Shown in pieces: positions 18,109 through 29,174 of a DNA stretch of 64,000 bases (its first letter is position 1; each line of letters starts with the position of its first letter). Position numbers and translations under genes: made by a program. The notes beneath the pieces were generated by a model. It was not told the DNA's origin and did no database searches. It saw only the letters and a program-made list of their open reading frames with translations. Origin of the DNA: Phenylobacterium aquaticum. GTDB taxonomy: Bacteria > Pseudomonadota > Alphaproteobacteria > Caulobacterales > Caulobacteraceae. Location of the stretch: the NCBI GenBank assembly GCA_947378305.1, contig CANCJJ010000004.1, forward strand, positions 62,001-126,000, read 5' to 3'.

Positions 18109-18686
18109 CAGTTGGCCCCCTGTGCCGACTGCGCGGCCTTGAGGTCGGTGGCGCTGGCAGGCTCGCCACTCAGGCGCTCAACAATGGATTGAGCAATCTC
18201 GGTCGCAATCCCGCTGACATTGGTCATGGCGGCATCCCGCAAGGTCCGGATACGGGTTTCAGCTTCTGCAAGTTCCCCGGCCAGACGGGCGTCTTCCGCG
18301 GCCTGGCGAAGGTTCAGCTCGGCCGTGGCCTTGGCCTTGGCGTCAGCCGCAAGGGCTCGCGACTGGGCACGGGCCTTTTCGATATCTGCCTTGGCGGCCT
18401 CAGCCTGGGCATCTGCCTGAACCTGGACGGCCTTGGCCTGCTCAACAGCCGTTGAGATGGTCGCAGCGCGAAGGTCCAGAACACGCCGGATCCTGGGTAC
18501 AAAGACCCGGGCAAGAAGCGTGTAGAGGACGGCAAAAATCAGGAGAAGCCAGGCAATCTGGCCCCCCCAGTATTCAAACCGAAATTGAGGCAATCCCCCG
18601 CCTCCGCTGTGTTCGGCGGTTGCGGTGGACCCTGTCGCCGCCGTCGAGGTGACGGCAGCGGGCTCAGACATAGATTCGGCGGCCAT
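18108..18686 (-). CDS. F0F1 ATP synthase subunit b'
   Basis: A 192-residue second stator subunit. An alanine/threonine-rich N-terminus of about 35 residues precedes the transmembrane helix (about 42-65, GGQIAWLLLIFAVLYTLLARVFVP in part), then a charged coiled coil. The RFEYWGGQIAWL start of the helix region is typical of b'. It lies 74 bp after atpE, with a large hairpin in the gap, and overlaps atpF by 1 bp. Confidence 0.94.
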   Translation of the reverse strand: MAAESMSEPAAVTSTAATGSTATAEHSGGGGLPQFRFEYWGGQIAWLLLIFAVLYTLLARVFVPRIRRVLDLRAATISTAVEQAKAVQVQADAQAEAAKADIEKARAQSRALAADAKAKATAELNLRQAAEDARLAGELAEAETRIRTLRDAAMTNVSGIATEIAQSIVERLSGEPASATDLKAAQSAQGAN

Positions 18687-18711
18687 TAGGCTTGCGCGTC
18701 CTTAAGGCAGG

Positions 18712-18743
18712 GGGGCGCGTCGAATGAAAACACACGACGCCCC
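18712..18743 (-). repeat. Inverted repeat (hairpin) between atpE and atpF'
   Basis: On the transcribed strand GGGGCGTCG pairs with CGACG-CG-CCCC through 9 bp with a 2-nt bulge and a 12-nt loop. There is no T-tract. Its place directly after atpE suggests an mRNA-stabilising or attenuating element; that is inference. Confidence 0.5.
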
Positions 18744-18760
18744 GAACTGCGGGTCGTGAC

Positions 18761-18985
18761 TTAGCTGAACAGGATGACCAGGCCGAGCACGAAGGCGAGA
18801 ATGCCCAGGGCTTCGGTCAGGGCTGCGCCCAGGATCAGGTTGGTGAACTGGCCGCCAGCGGCCGAAGGGTTGCGCGTGGCACCGCTCAGGAAGTTCCCGA
18901 AGATGGTGCCCACGCCGATGCCTGCGCCGATCATGCCGAGGGTCGCGAGGCCCGCGCCGATGTATTTTGCTGCTGCCGGATCCAT
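18761..18985 (-). CDS. atpE: F0F1 ATP synthase subunit c
   Basis: A 74-residue proteolipid with two transmembrane helices joined by the polar loop ATRNPSA near 36-42. The proton-carrying carboxylate is E58 in the second helix (ALTEALGI). It forms the rotor ring and is needed in about ten or more copies per complex. Length is normal. Confidence 0.98.
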   Translation of the reverse strand: MDPAAAKYIGAGLATLGMIGAGIGVGTIFGNFLSGATRNPSAAGGQFTNLILGAALTEALGILAFVLGLVILFS

Positions 18986-19036
18986 GTTTTTAGTCCCGTT
19001 TCGAAGTTGAAAAGAAGGTGGTGTGTCGCTCGTCCA

Positions 19037-19810
19037 TCAATGGTGATGGCCGAGATTGACCACGTCGTTCAGATAGACGCAGGTCAAAACTGCAAAAACA
19101 AAGGCCTGAAGGAAGGCCACAAGAAATTCAAGGGCTGTCAGGGCAACAATGCCGCCAAGCGACAGGGTGGCCACGGGAATTCCGAGCAGGCCAATCCCGC
19201 CACCGAAGGCCAGGGCCACAAATCCCGCAAACACCTTCAGGGCCACGTGGCCACCCAGCATATTGCCGAACAGTCGCAGGGCCAGGGTCACCGGGCGAAG
19301 CAGGAAGGAGATGATTTCAATCGGCGTCACCAGGATCAACATGTACCAGGGCACGCCCGCGGGGACGAACAGCTTGTACATATTGGCCCCGTTCCGGACG
19401 AAGCCAACGACCAGGACCAGCAGAATGGTCATGGCGGCCAGGGTCGCCGTAACGGCCAGCTGGGCCGTCGCGGTGAACATCAGGAACAGACCCAGGAAGT
19501 TCATCGTCAAAATGAACAGGAACAGGGTGAAGACGAAGGGGAAGAAGGACCGGCCCTCGTGGCCGATAATGCTGGTCGCCAAATCGTCGATATAGCCAAA
19601 GACGCCTTCGCCAATGACCTGAACCCGGCCAGGCACGACAGCGGCCCGGGCGGTTGCCAGGGTCATGAGCACAATCACCACCCCGGCTGCAATCAGCATG
19701 GAGAGGATTGAATTGTTGATCGACAGGTCAATCATCCCCAGGCCGGGGATATTCACCGTCGGCAGGGCGAGAACCGGCTGGATCTCAAACTGGTGCATCG
19801 GGCTGGCCAT
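19037..19810 (-). CDS. atpB: F0F1 ATP synthase subunit a
   Basis: A 257-residue membrane protein that forms the proton half-channels against the c-ring. It contains the essential arginine in RPVTLALRLFGNMLGGH near 165-180, and ends MFTATAQL- and HH-rich. The frame extends to 19891, but MASPMHQFEIQPV at 19810 is the family start and AAGGAG precedes it. It overlaps none of atpI, which ends at 19827. Confidence 0.97.
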   Translation of the reverse strand: MASPMHQFEIQPVLALPTVNIPGLGMIDLSINNSILSMLIAAGVVIVLMTLATARAAVVPGRVQVIGEGVFGYIDDLATSIIGHEGRSFFPFVFTLFLFILTMNFLGLFLMFTATAQLAVTATLAAMTILLVLVVGFVRNGANMYKLFVPAGVPWYMLILVTPIEIISFLLRPVTLALRLFGNMLGGHVALKVFAGFVALAFGGGIGLLGIPVATLSLGGIVALTALEFLVAFLQAFVFAVLTCVYLNDVVNLGHHH

Positions 19811-19826
19811 GCCGCCTCGAACTCCT

Positions 19827-20177
19827 TCAATCGTCCTCGTCGTCGAGGGGAAGATCCTGAACCGGACCCCATTCCCTCGCCGCTTCGGCACTCATGCGCT
19901 GGGCTGTGCGAACAGCCAACCAAATCGATAACGTAAAGCCCCCTAGGACCCCCGCAACCATCCCCCAAGGCGCCGTCTTGGCGAAGGCATCGAAGACGGC
20001 TCCAAAGCCGACCCCAACAAATGCCCCACCAAACAGCAACGCCACCAGACGCGCCCCATATCCCGCCGCCTTGGAACTATAGTCCGGCGGGGTATGGGCC
20101 GTACGCGCTGCTAACGCATCAGCCTGTTCGTCGAGCCGCCGGATGGCAGCGTCGCGCGAAGTTTCCGAAAGTGGCAT
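19827..20177 (-). CDS. atpI: ATP synthase assembly protein AtpI
   Basis: A 116-residue protein with a charged N-terminal part (1-38) and two hydrophobic helices (about 42-65 and 72-92), the usual AtpI layout, then an acidic C-terminus (LPLDDEDD). AtpI helps assemble the c-ring and may be involved in Mg2+ supply. First gene of the F0 operon, 16 bp before atpB, which supports the call despite low sequence conservation. Confidence 0.88.
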   Translation of the reverse strand: MPLSETSRDAAIRRLDEQADALAARTAHTPPDYSSKAAGYGARLVALLFGGAFVGVGFGAVFDAFAKTAPWGMVAGVLGGFTLSIWLAVRTAQRMSAEAAREWGPVQDLPLDDEDD

Positions 20178-20240
20178 GCGTCACGCAGTCTTTGGACCAT
20201 GACGGAACCGCCACAGCCCCGGGTTTCAAGTCGCGCAGAA

Positions 20241-20267
20241 CCTATAGGCGCGGCCGCAGTGCGTCAA
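20241..20267 (-). promoter_or_regulatory. Predicted promoter of the F0 operon
   Basis: On the minus strand TTGACG (20267-20262) and TATAGG (20246-20241) are separated by 15 bp, about 64 bp upstream of the atpI ATG. The -35 is excellent for an alphaproteobacterial housekeeping promoter; the spacer is short. The surrounding 20178-20389 gap holds no gene and has an AT-rich stretch near 20282-20325. Confidence 0.5.
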
Positions 20268-20389
20268 GGCTGGCTAGAAGGTATTTAAGATATTGAAAAA
20301 ATTAACAAATCTGGGATTAATCGAAACTTCTGGCGCCGCCTCCGCCTGACAGGTGACTCGCAGCCGCGCCGGGGCGGACTTCGGCAGGA

Positions 20390-23300
20390 TCAGGATGCCA
20401 CCATGGCCTCAGCCTGTCGCAGATCGACAGACACCAATTGAGACACCCCGCGTTCGGCCATGGTCACGCCAAACAGCCGATCCATCCGCGCCATGGTGAC
20501 CGGATTATGCGTGATGGTGATGAAGCGGGTGCGGGTCCGGCGGCGCATTTCATCCAGCAGGTTGCAGAACCGGTCGACATTGGCGTCGTCCAAGGGGGCA
20601 TCCACCTCATCCAGAACGCAAATGGGGGCCGGATTGGCCAGGAAGACGGCGAAGATCAGGGCACAGGCCGTCAGGGCCTGCTCGCCGCCACTCATCAGGC
20701 TCATGGTAGCCATCCGCTTGCCCGGTGGGCAGGCGAAGATTTCCAATCCGGCTTCGAGCGGGTCATCAGACTCCACAAGCTGAAGCTCTGCCTGTCCCCC
20801 TTGAAACAGGGCCTCAAAGAGGGCCTTGAAATGTCCATTAATGACGTCAAAGGCCGCAATCAGTCGCTCACGTCCCTCGCTGTTCAGCTCATCAATGCCC
20901 TGGCGAAGTCGCGCAATCGCCCCGGCCAGATCGGCCCGCTCGGACTTCATGGTCTCAAGGCGCCCGGCATAGTCCACGGCCTCTTCCTCGGCCCGCAGAT
21001 TGACCGGCCCGATCGCGTCACGCTGGTTTTCCAGATTGTAGAGGTGGGCCTCGATCCCGCCCGTGTCGGCCGGAATGGCCACCGCCTCGTCCGCCAGACC
21101 TTGTCCCAGGGCCTCGGGCTCCACCTTGGCGGTTTCACGGATCTGATGGGAGATTTCGGCGAAACGCTCCCGCGCCCCGTCCAGCCGGGCGCTCAGGCTT
21201 GCCCTTTGCTCACGGGCCTCGCTGGCGGCAACCTCGGTGGCGCGAAGGGTGCGGGCGGCGTCGGACCTCTCGGCGTCTGCCTGGGCCAGGGCTTCGGACG
21301 ACCGGGTTCTTCGGGCTTCGGCGGCGGCCAGGTCATCTTGCAAGGCTTCCAGGCGCACCTGGTGGGTTGCCGGTTTCTGATTGGCCGCGTCCAGGTCAGA
21401 CTGGGCCTTAAGCCGGGCTTGCGAGAGTTGTTCCGCCCTGACGCCCGCCGCCTCGGCGCGGTGGGTCCATTCGGTGCGGTCACGAACCAGGTCGCCAAGG
21501 CGGCGCGCGCGGCCCTCTCTTTCCCGGATTTCGCTATCCAGTTCGGCCCGGGCCCGGGCCGCTGCCTCACGGGCCTGGAGGGCGAGGCTCCGCGCCTGCG
21601 CGAGTTCAGCGCCTAGGTCGGCGGCGTCCGGATCATCTGAGAGGGCCTGCTGGGCCTGGGCAAGGGCGGTCTCTGTTTCCGCGAGTTCCGCCTCAAATCG
21701 CCGGATGACGTCGTCCAGGGACTGGCTCTGGACCTCCCGCCGGGCTGAGTCGCGATTGAGGCGGTCCAGGTCTGCCTGGACAAGGCGGAGTGCCTGCTCT
21801 GCGGCCGGCGTTGTAAGCCTTGCCGTCTGCAAGGCCAGGTCTGCCGCCTTGACCTGGTCCGTGGCCGCCTGATGCCCGGCTTTTGCGGCATCGACTTGGG
21901 GTTGCAGGGCCGTGATCCGGGCCTCGACTTCGGTCAGCCGGGTGCGTTGGGCCATGCGGACGGCGGCGGGCTTTGGGGCATCTGCCCTGGAGGTATAGCC
22001 ATCCCAGCGCCAGAGGTCGCCTTCACGGGAGACCAGTCGCATGCCCGGCGAAAGACCAAGCTGAAGCCGGTCGCCGTCTTCCCGGGCCACGAGGGCGACA
22101 TAGGCCAATCGGGCCGCAAGCGCCTCAGGCACACTGACCTTGGGGGCCAGGGGTACTGCACCTTCGGGCAGGCTTGCGGGTCTGACGGGGCCGCCGCGCC
22201 AGAAGGCAGGGGCGGCGGGATCCAGGGCTGCGTCAAGGTCATCGCCAAGCGCGGCAGCCAAGGCCGCCTCAAAGCCGCGCTCGGGGGCGACGGAGTCGAC
22301 CGCTGAGTTGAACTCGCCCCGACGCTGCTGGGCAAAAATCTGCGCCAGGGCCCGCGCTTCGGCAACCAGGGTGCCCAGCTGATCCTGAAGCTGCCGGGCG
22401 GCTTCGCCCGCCTGCCGATCAGCGGCCTGGGCCTGATTACGATCATCTTCCCGCTGCTCTACCGCTGCGCGGGCCTGGGCGAGGGTGGCTTCGGCCAGGG
22501 CTAGACGTGAGCCGGCCTCGACAAGCGCAGGATTGATCTCGGGCCCCAGCTGAGCGCGCTCGGATCTTGCCTGGTCTAGCGCCCGACGTGTGCGGGCAAG
22601 GCGAATTTCAGCCTCCTGAACCCGGGCCTGACCGGCTCTGCGGCTTGCTTCAGCGGCGGCGGCATTTGCAGCCAGGCCCTCCACGGCTTGATCGGCCAAG
22701 GTCCTGGCCGTCTCGCTGGCCTGGACCTGGATCTGAAGCTCGGGAGTGCGCTCGGGCGCTTTGGCCATCGCGGCCTCAAGGTCGGAAATCTCGCTATTCA
22801 ATCGACCCAGCGCCAGGTTGGCATCTTCCATGACCTGGGTTTCTCGCGCCCTGTCGGCGTCGATGCGGACCAGGTCCTGAATGAGGCGGGCAATCTCTGC
22901 CGCCATGGCCTCGCCTTCGCGTTCCAGGCGATCCCGATCTATGGCCAGCCGGTTGAGAACCGCTGCTGCAATTGTTTCGGCTTCGCGCAGGGGGGCAATC
23001 TTCAGCTCGGTTTCCGTAGCGGTCGTCGCGGCCAAGGCAGCAGCGCGCGCCGTGTCCTCGACAGCCCTTGTCGCTTGGCTGACCGTAGTCTGGAGACCGG
23101 CAAGGGTCTCCCTGGCCTCGTTCCACCGGGCATAAAGGACGGCCCCTTGCAGATTGCGGATTTCGGCAGACAGCTTGCGATAGCGTTCTGCCTGACGGGC
23201 CTCCCGGCGCAATCGGCCCAGGGCTGTTTCCAGTTCCCGCGCCACGTCATCCAGTCGGGTCAGGTTGGCATCGGCAGCCCGCAGCCGGAGCTCGGCTTCG

Positions 23301-23833
23301 TGACGGCGCGAGTGGAGGCCGGAGACACCCGCCGCCTCTTCCAGGATCATTCGCCGGTTCTGGGGCTTGGCCGCGATAAGCTCGGAAATCTGCCCCTGAC
23401 GTACCAGGGCCGGAGAGTTTGATCCCGTGGAGGCATCTGCAAAGAGAAGCTGGACGTCTCTCGCCCGGACATCCTGGCCATTTATCCGGTAGCTGGAGCC
23501 TTCGCCCCGATCAATCCGCCGGACGACTTCGAGCACGGGAGCGTGGTTGAAGGCCGCTGGAGCCAGGCGCTGGCTGTTGTCGATGGTCAGGGTGACCTCG
23601 GCATGATTTCGCGAGGCGCGGCCGCCGGATCCTGCAAAGATCACGTCGTCCATGCCGCCAGCCCGCATGGCCTTGGCGGAATTTGCCCCCATGACCCAAC
23701 GCAGGGCTTCCAGCAGGTTCGACTTGCCGCAGCCATTCGGCCCGACAATGCCCGTGACTCCGGGCTCGATGCGCAATTCCGTCGCATCGACGAAGGACTT
23801 GAACCCGGAAAGTCTCAGGCGCTGGAAGTCCAC
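20390..23833 (-). CDS. smc: Chromosome segregation protein SMC
   Basis: A 1147-residue structural-maintenance-of-chromosomes ATPase. It has Walker [10 protein letters not shown] at residues 31-39, a Q-loop region, two long coiled coils rich in A, E, R and Q (about 170-480 and 650-970), a hinge in between (about 490-640), and a C-terminal ABC half with signature [14 protein letters not shown] and Walker [14 protein letters not shown]. It compacts and segregates the chromosome with ScpA and ScpB, which are not in the window. It lies 18 bp downstream of the DsbA-like lipoprotein gene on the same strand, a familiar alphaproteobacterial order. Confidence 0.98.
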   Translation of the reverse strand: MDFQRLRLSGFKSFVDATELRIEPGVTGIVGPNGCGKSNLLEALRWVMGANSAKAMRAGGMDDVIFAGSGGRASRNHAEVTLTIDNSQRLAPAAFNHAPVLEVVRRIDRGEGSSYRINGQDVRARDVQLLFADASTGSNSPALVRQGQISELIAAKPQNRRMILEEAAGVSGLHSRRHEAELRLRAADANLTRLDDVARELETALGRLRREARQAERYRKLSAEIRNLQGAVLYARWNEARETLAGLQTTVSQATRAVEDTARAAALAATTATETELKIAPLREAETIAAAVLNRLAIDRDRLEREGEAMAAEIARLIQDLVRIDADRARETQVMEDANLALGRLNSEISDLEAAMAKAPERTPELQIQVQASETARTLADQAVEGLAANAAAAEASRRAGQARVQEAEIRLARTRRALDQARSERAQLGPEINPALVEAGSRLALAEATLAQARAAVEQREDDRNQAQAADRQAGEAARQLQDQLGTLVAEARALAQIFAQQRRGEFNSAVDSVAPERGFEAALAAALGDDLDAALDPAAPAFWRGGPVRPASLPEGAVPLAPKVSVPEALAARLAYVALVAREDGDRLQLGLSPGMRLVSREGDLWRWDGYTSRADAPKPAAVRMAQRTRLTEVEARITALQPQVDAAKAGHQAATDQVKAADLALQTARLTTPAAEQALRLVQADLDRLNRDSARREVQSQSLDDVIRRFEAELAETETALAQAQQALSDDPDAADLGAELAQARSLALQAREAAARARAELDSEIREREGRARRLGDLVRDRTEWTHRAEAAGVRAEQLSQARLKAQSDLDAANQKPATHQVRLEALQDDLAAAEARRTRSSEALAQADAERSDAARTLRATEVAASEAREQRASLSARLDGARERFAEISHQIRETAKVEPEALGQGLADEAVAIPADTGGIEAHLYNLENQRDAIGPVNLRAEEEAVDYAGRLETMKSERADLAGAIARLRQGIDELNSEGRERLIAAFDVINGHFKALFEALFQGGQAELQLVESDDPLEAGLEIFACPPGKRMATMSLMSGGEQALTACALIFAVFLANPAPICVLDEVDAPLDDANVDRFCNLLDEMRRRTRTRFITITHNPVTMARMDRLFGVTMAERGVSQLVSVDLRQAEAMVAS

Positions 23834-23851
23834 GACGGGGTCAGACCTCTC

Positions 23852-24460
23852 TTACTTCGAGGCTTCCGCGACAGCCTTGTCGAGAATGGCAAGCGTCACT
23901 TCCCCCGACGCAACCTGCTTGCCATTGACCACAAAGGTCGGCGTCCCGGTAATCTTGTCGACCTTGACGGCTCGCTCGACGCGATCCTGGAGGGCCTTGA
24001 GGGCCACTTCGTCCGTGATGCAAGTGTTGAACTGGGCTTCGGTCAGACCGGATGACTGGGCGATCTGAAGCAGGGGACCCCGCATGTCGCCGCTCTGGAA
24101 CATTTCATTCTGGGCCCTGAAAACGGCATCCAGAATGCTGAAATACTTGTCCTTCCCGCCGCATCGCGCCGTCAGGAAGCCCGCCGCAGCCATTTCATTT
24201 GGAGGCGTCAGGAATTCCTTGAGCGTGTAGTGAACCTTGCCCGTATCGATGTATTTGGCCTTGAAGGCGGGGAAAACATCGTTGTTGAAGGCCGCACAAT
24301 GGACACAGCTGGCCGAGGCATATTCCACCAGTTTCACCTTCGCCTTGGTGTCACCCAGGGTCATGTCTTCGGTGCTGGACTGGGCGGACTTGTTACAGGC
24401 CGTCAGGGTCAGGCTGACCAGAACGGCGAGGATGGAAAAGCTACGGCTGAATTTCGACAT
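23852..24460 (-). CDS. DsbA-family thioredoxin-fold lipoprotein
   Basis: A 202-residue protein with a lipoprotein signal (lipobox LTAC, C22) and a DsbA-type thioredoxin fold with an inserted helical domain. The active site is C52-V-H-C55 and the cis-proline loop is GTPTFVV near 178. An extra pair of cysteines (in ARCGGKD and FNTCITD) sits in the helical domain. It is predicted to act on periplasmic disulfides from a membrane anchor. Located between the DciA-like gene and smc. Confidence 0.9.
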   Translation of the reverse strand: MSKFSRSFSILAVLVSLTLTACNKSAQSSTEDMTLGDTKAKVKLVEYASASCVHCAAFNNDVFPAFKAKYIDTGKVHYTLKEFLTPPNEMAAAGFLTARCGGKDKYFSILDAVFRAQNEMFQSGDMRGPLLQIAQSSGLTEAQFNTCITDEVALKALQDRVERAVKVDKITGTPTFVVNGKQVASGEVTLAILDKAVAEASK

Positions 24461-24495
24461 TGCGTCCTCATGGAAAGGCGTATTTCGCAGATTAA

Positions 24496-24512
24496 AGCCC
24501 GATTCTTGGGCT
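24496..24512 (-). terminator. Weak terminator-like hairpin after the DciA-like gene
   Basis: On the minus strand AGCCC-AAGAATC-GGGCT is followed by TTAATC. The stem is only 5 bp and the T-tract is short, so this may just attenuate transcription into the DsbA-like and smc genes. Confidence 0.35.
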
Positions 24513-24518
24513 GTGGGA

Positions 24519-25073
24519 TCAAACTCGAGTCTTTACGGAACCGCGAAGGACATTTCGCCCGAGCCGGAGCAGGGCCTCCTTGAGGGGGCCATCCAGTGTC
24601 CCGCCGAGGCTGGCGACCAATTCCGTCTCTTTTGCGGCATCCAGGGGCGGGGACTTGCGTCGGGATGTCCGCACCAGGGTGGGGGTAATCTGCAAGGGGC
24701 CCTGAACAATCCGCACCTGTCCCACAGTATCCGTGCCGAGAAAAAGGTTCACCCGCGCAATGATCTCAGGAGATTGGTGCTGGATTAGGGTCGCAACCGC
24801 TCCGGCCACCCGGATCTCGAGGCTTGCCGGACCGCCGCCACGCGGGCGACTCAGCCTGACCGGCTCCGTCCGCCGGGCCAGGTCTTCACCGACAATCTCG
24901 CGCCAGCGGGCCTGGAGCGCGCCAGGACCCTTTCCAAACTTTTCGTCCAGGGACTTGAGCAAGGGCGAAAGGCTACGGCCGAGGGCTGGCGGCGGACGTC
25001 GCGGCGGAAGGCTGCGCCGCCGGGACAGTATGGCGGCCGCTTCAGCGGGACTGGGCAAGGGCCGGCGGGACAT
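24519..25073 (-). CDS. DUF721 (DciA-like) protein
   Basis: A 184-residue basic protein of the DUF721/DciA family. The conserved core (about 40-120) includes WREIVGEDLARRTEPVRL and the strand pattern SLEIRVAGAVATLIQHQSPEIIARVN (in part). DciA proteins load the replicative helicase DnaB in bacteria that lack DnaC; whether this short alphaproteobacterial form does so is not shown. Divergent from mutY. Confidence 0.8.
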   Translation of the reverse strand: MSRRPLPSPAEAAAILSRRRSLPPRRPPPALGRSLSPLLKSLDEKFGKGPGALQARWREIVGEDLARRTEPVRLSRPRGGGPASLEIRVAGAVATLIQHQSPEIIARVNLFLGTDTVGQVRIVQGPLQITPTLVRTSRRKSPPLDAAKETELVASLGGTLDGPLKEALLRLGRNVLRGSVKTRV

Positions 25074-25136
25074 GGTCTCATGTCCTAACCCGAATTGCAG
25101 CGGTTTTCCATGTCAGATGGTGGTCTGTCGGCCTGA

Positions 25137-26180
25137 ATGCGTCTAACTGGAGAGGTGAATAGAGACCTCATCCGCGCGCGCCTTCTGGCCTGGTACACTG
25201 ACCAGGCGCGGGACCTGCCCTGGCGTGTGCCCCCGATGGGTAACCGGCGGGGCGACCCCTACCGGATATGGCTGTCTGAAGTCATGTTGCAGCAGACGAC
25301 TGTGCCGCATGCCACGCCCTATTTCCTGAAGTTCACTGCCCGCTGGCCGACAGTCCGGGACCTTGCGGCCGCGCCCGATGAGGAGGTCATGGCCGCCTGG
25401 GCGGGCCTTGGATACTATGCCCGGGCCAGGAACCTTCTGGCCTGCGCGCGGGCAGTTGTCAGGGACCATGACGGGGTCTTTCCCGAAACGGAAGCCGACC
25501 TGCGGCGTCTTCCGGGCCTGGGCCCCTATACGGCCGCGGCCGTCGCCGCCATTGCCTTTGACCAGCCCGCCAATGTCGTGGACGGCAATGTCGAGCGGGT
25601 CATGTCCCGGCTGTTTGCCGTCGAAATGCCCCTGCCAGACGCAAAGCCCACCCTCAATGCCCACGCCCTTGGCCTGGTCGGGCCGGAGCGTCCGGGCGAT
25701 TGGGCCCAGGCCCTCATGGACCTGGGGGCCACAGTCTGTCGCCCCCGGGCACCCCAGTGCGAGTCCTGTCCCCTGGCCGAGCCCTGTCTGGGGCGCGCGT
25801 CGGGCCAGGCCGAGACCTTTCCCCGGAAACGGACCAAGCTGGCGCGTCCGCGTCGCTATGGTGTGGCCTATGTCCTGACGCGGGGCCAACAGATCGGCCT
25901 GGAAACCCGCCCGCCTTCAGGCCTGCTTGGTGGTATGCTCGGCCTGCCAACCACCGAATGGCGGGCCACGCCTTTTACCGATACCGAAGCGGTTGCCGCG
26001 GCCCCCGCCGTCACTGTCTGGCGCGATGCCGGCGCGGTCGAGCATGTCTTCACGCACTTTGCCCTGACCTTGCGGGTTTTTTCCGGAATCGGTCATGCCG
26101 AGACCCTGACCTGGGCAGAGACAGCCGCCCTCGCAGGCCTGCCCAGTGTCTTTATGAAGGCAGCAAGGGTCGGGCTTTAG
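25137..26180 (+). CDS. mutY: A/G-specific adenine glycosylase
   Basis: A 347-residue DNA repair enzyme that removes adenine opposite 8-oxoguanine. The sequence shows the catalytic-glutamate region LSEVMLQQTTV near 40, a helix-hairpin-helix LPGLGPYTAAAVAAIAF near 122 with the catalytic aspartate in VVDGNVERV, and the [4Fe-4S] cysteines in CRPRAPQCESCPLAEPC near 200. The C-terminal NUDIX-like 8-oxoG recognition domain starts at about 240. Its stop overlaps the opposing MFS gene by 4 bp (TTAG). Confidence 0.97.
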   Translation: MRLTGEVNRDLIRARLLAWYTDQARDLPWRVPPMGNRRGDPYRIWLSEVMLQQTTVPHATPYFLKFTARWPTVRDLAAAPDEEVMAAWAGLGYYARARNLLACARAVVRDHDGVFPETEADLRRLPGLGPYTAAAVAAIAFDQPANVVDGNVERVMSRLFAVEMPLPDAKPTLNAHALGLVGPERPGDWAQALMDLGATVCRPRAPQCESCPLAEPCLGRASGQAETFPRKRTKLARPRRYGVAYVLTRGQQIGLETRPPSGLLGGMLGLPTTEWRATPFTDTEAVAAAPAVTVWRDAGAVEHVFTHFALTLRVFSGIGHAETLTWAETAALAGLPSVFMKAARVGL

Positions 26181-27343
26181 AGGTCCGGGCCGACGGCGGG
26201 GCCGAGGGGCAGGGCTAGACTACAGGCCACCAGGCCGGTCAGGGCAATGCCTATGGCTGTCGCAGGAATGCCCGAGACCCCAAGATGGGCCAGGGCGGCG
26301 CCGCCCATGGCCGCCCCTGTCGCCTGCCCGACGGAGTTCAGGGATCCGTTCAGGGCCACCGCCAGAGGCGCGCCTCCGCTGGTCTTGATCAGGCGCGACT
26401 GCACCACTGGCATGACGGCGAACAAGGAGGTAGCCGCCAGAAATATTGCCGACGCGACCAGAATGTAACTCGGCCAACCGGCTGGAACCGCGTGCCGGGT
26501 GGCGGCAAAATGCAGGCTCATGGCCAGGATCTGGCCCCCGAAACCGGCCAGAATCCAGGACTTGCCCGCGCCGCGATCTCCCGCCCGGCCTCCAAGCGCC
26601 AGACCCAGGATCGAGCCCACCCCGATCATGGCCTGAAAGGCGCTGACCCCGGCTCCCGTCACGCCCGCCCCAACCCTGAGAACTGGGGCAATGAACAGGT
26701 TGACCGTCATGTTGGCGGCAAAGGCAAAATAGCTGACCATGAAGAGGGGCGAGAGGGCCTTCCAGTTCAGGCGTGCGCCCTTCACCTGGGGCAGGGGCAT
26801 GACACTGGGCATGAACACCACCACCCCTGTAACCGCCAGACCGGCCAGACCTGCGGCAAGTACGAAGGTTGACCGCCACCCGAAGGCGGCCCCGACGACA
26901 CTGCCCAAGGGAATTCCCATAAGGAAGGCAAAGGTCATGCCGCCCATCACCATGGCCACAGCCGACCCGCGTCGGTCGGGCGGCACCAGGCTTGCGGCGG
27001 CCACGCCCGCAGCAGGAAAGGCCAGACCCCCGGCCATGCCCATCAGGCCCCTGAGGACAAGCAGGGTCTGAAAGTTCTGGGCCGCGGCACATCCCAGATT
27101 GAGTAGAGCCCCTGAAGCCAGGGCGATCATCAGCACCAGCTTTCGGTCCAGCTTGCCCAGGAGAAGGGCCAGGGCAGGACCCAGAAAGGCCGAGGTCAGG
27201 ACATAGATGGTCTGCAACTGCCCGGCGAGGGAGGTCGAAACCCCAAGGTCTCGGGCCAGATGCTCCAGCATGCCGGTGAAGATGAAGGCCGCCGAGCCAA
27301 AGGCAAAGGTCGACAGGGTCAGGACGAGGATGCGCGGGTTCAT
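26177..27343 (-). CDS. MFS transporter, DHA1-type efflux family
   Basis: A 388-residue major facilitator protein with 12 predicted transmembrane helices. Typical features are the loop after helix 2 (LLGKLDRKLVL) and FPAAGVAAASLVPPDRRGSAVAMVMGG (in part) around helix 4-5, as in AraJ/YdhP-like efflux permeases. Substrate unknown. It converges with mutY through a 4-bp overlap and lies 44 bp downstream of ccrM on the same strand without an evident terminator between them. Confidence 0.88.
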   Translation of the reverse strand: MNPRILVLTLSTFAFGSAAFIFTGMLEHLARDLGVSTSLAGQLQTIYVLTSAFLGPALALLLGKLDRKLVLMIALASGALLNLGCAAAQNFQTLLVLRGLMGMAGGLAFPAAGVAAASLVPPDRRGSAVAMVMGGMTFAFLMGIPLGSVVGAAFGWRSTFVLAAGLAGLAVTGVVVFMPSVMPLPQVKGARLNWKALSPLFMVSYFAFAANMTVNLFIAPVLRVGAGVTGAGVSAFQAMIGVGSILGLALGGRAGDRGAGKSWILAGFGGQILAMSLHFAATRHAVPAGWPSYILVASAIFLAATSLFAVMPVVQSRLIKTSGGAPLAVALNGSLNSVGQATGAAMGGAALAHLGVSGIPATAIGIALTGLVACSLALPLGPAVGPDL

Positions 27344-27387
27344 GGGATCAGATTACCCGCGCTGGTCTCCATGCCTAGTAAAATTAC

Positions 27388-28524
<1,137 letters not shown>

Positions 28525-28530
28525 CTAAAC

Positions 28531-28549
28531 ATGGTAAATGCACGATTAA
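28531..28549 (-). promoter_or_regulatory. CtrA-like binding site of ccrM
   Basis: On the minus strand TTAA-N7-TTTACCAT, one mismatch from the extended CtrA consensus TTAA-N7-TTAACCAT, 64 bp upstream of the ccrM ATG. ccrM is CtrA-activated in Caulobacter. Position and spacing fit a CtrA-dependent promoter here. Confidence 0.6.
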
Positions 28550-28562
28550 TTGTGCAAATTCG

Positions 28563-29174
28563 TCATTTCCCCGCAGGCTTGCCATCCAGAATGCGCCTCA
28601 AAGGGGCCCAACCCATGCGGTGAATGGGACAGGGGCCCAGCCGGGCCAGGCCTGCAAGGTGGTCCGGGGCATGATAGCCCTTGTGGGCGGCAAATCCGTA
28701 GCCCGGATAGAGGGCATCCATGTCGACCATGAGCTGATCGCGGGCGGTCTTGGCCAGGATGGAGGCGGCGGCAATGGAGGCGCTGATTCCGTCGCCCCGA
28801 ATGACCGGACGCAGGGGCAGGCCGAGGTCAAAGGCGTAGTTGCCATCGACGAGGGCAAATTCAGGCCTCAAGCCGAGGCCGCCGACCGCCCGGCGCATGG
28901 CCAAGCCTGTGGCTTGCAGAATGTTGAGGGCTTCAATCTCTTCGACTGTGCCATAGGCGACGGACCAGGCAAGCGCGGTGTCCTTGATCTCCAGGGCCAG
29001 GGCCTCGCGCCGCTTTGCGGAAAGTTTTTTGGAATCATCCAGTCCCTTAGGCACACGGGCCGGGTCAAGAATGACCGCACCGGCACAGACCGGACCAGCC
29101 CACGGCCCCCGTCCCGCCTCATCCACCCCGCAGACCGGCTGAAGGCATTCGGCTTCAAGATGCAGGTCTGGCAT
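28563..29174 (-). CDS. rnhB: Ribonuclease HII
   Basis: A 203-residue enzyme that excises ribonucleotides from DNA. Catalytic acidic residues are in [15 protein letters not shown] near 17-30, and later in the DSKKLS (here [11 protein letters not shown]) and AS.LAK.RD ([14 protein letters not shown]) segments. Adjacent to ccrM as in Caulobacter. Its start overlaps the tag stop (TGATG). Confidence 0.96.
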   Translation of the reverse strand: MPDLHLEAECLQPVCGVDEAGRGPWAGPVCAGAVILDPARVPKGLDDSKKLSAKRREALALEIKDTALAWSVAYGTVEEIEALNILQATGLAMRRAVGGLGLRPEFALVDGNYAFDLGLPLRPVIRGDGISASIAAASILAKTARDQLMVDMDALYPGYGFAAHKGYHAPDHLAGLARLGPCPIHRMGWAPLRRILDGKPAGK

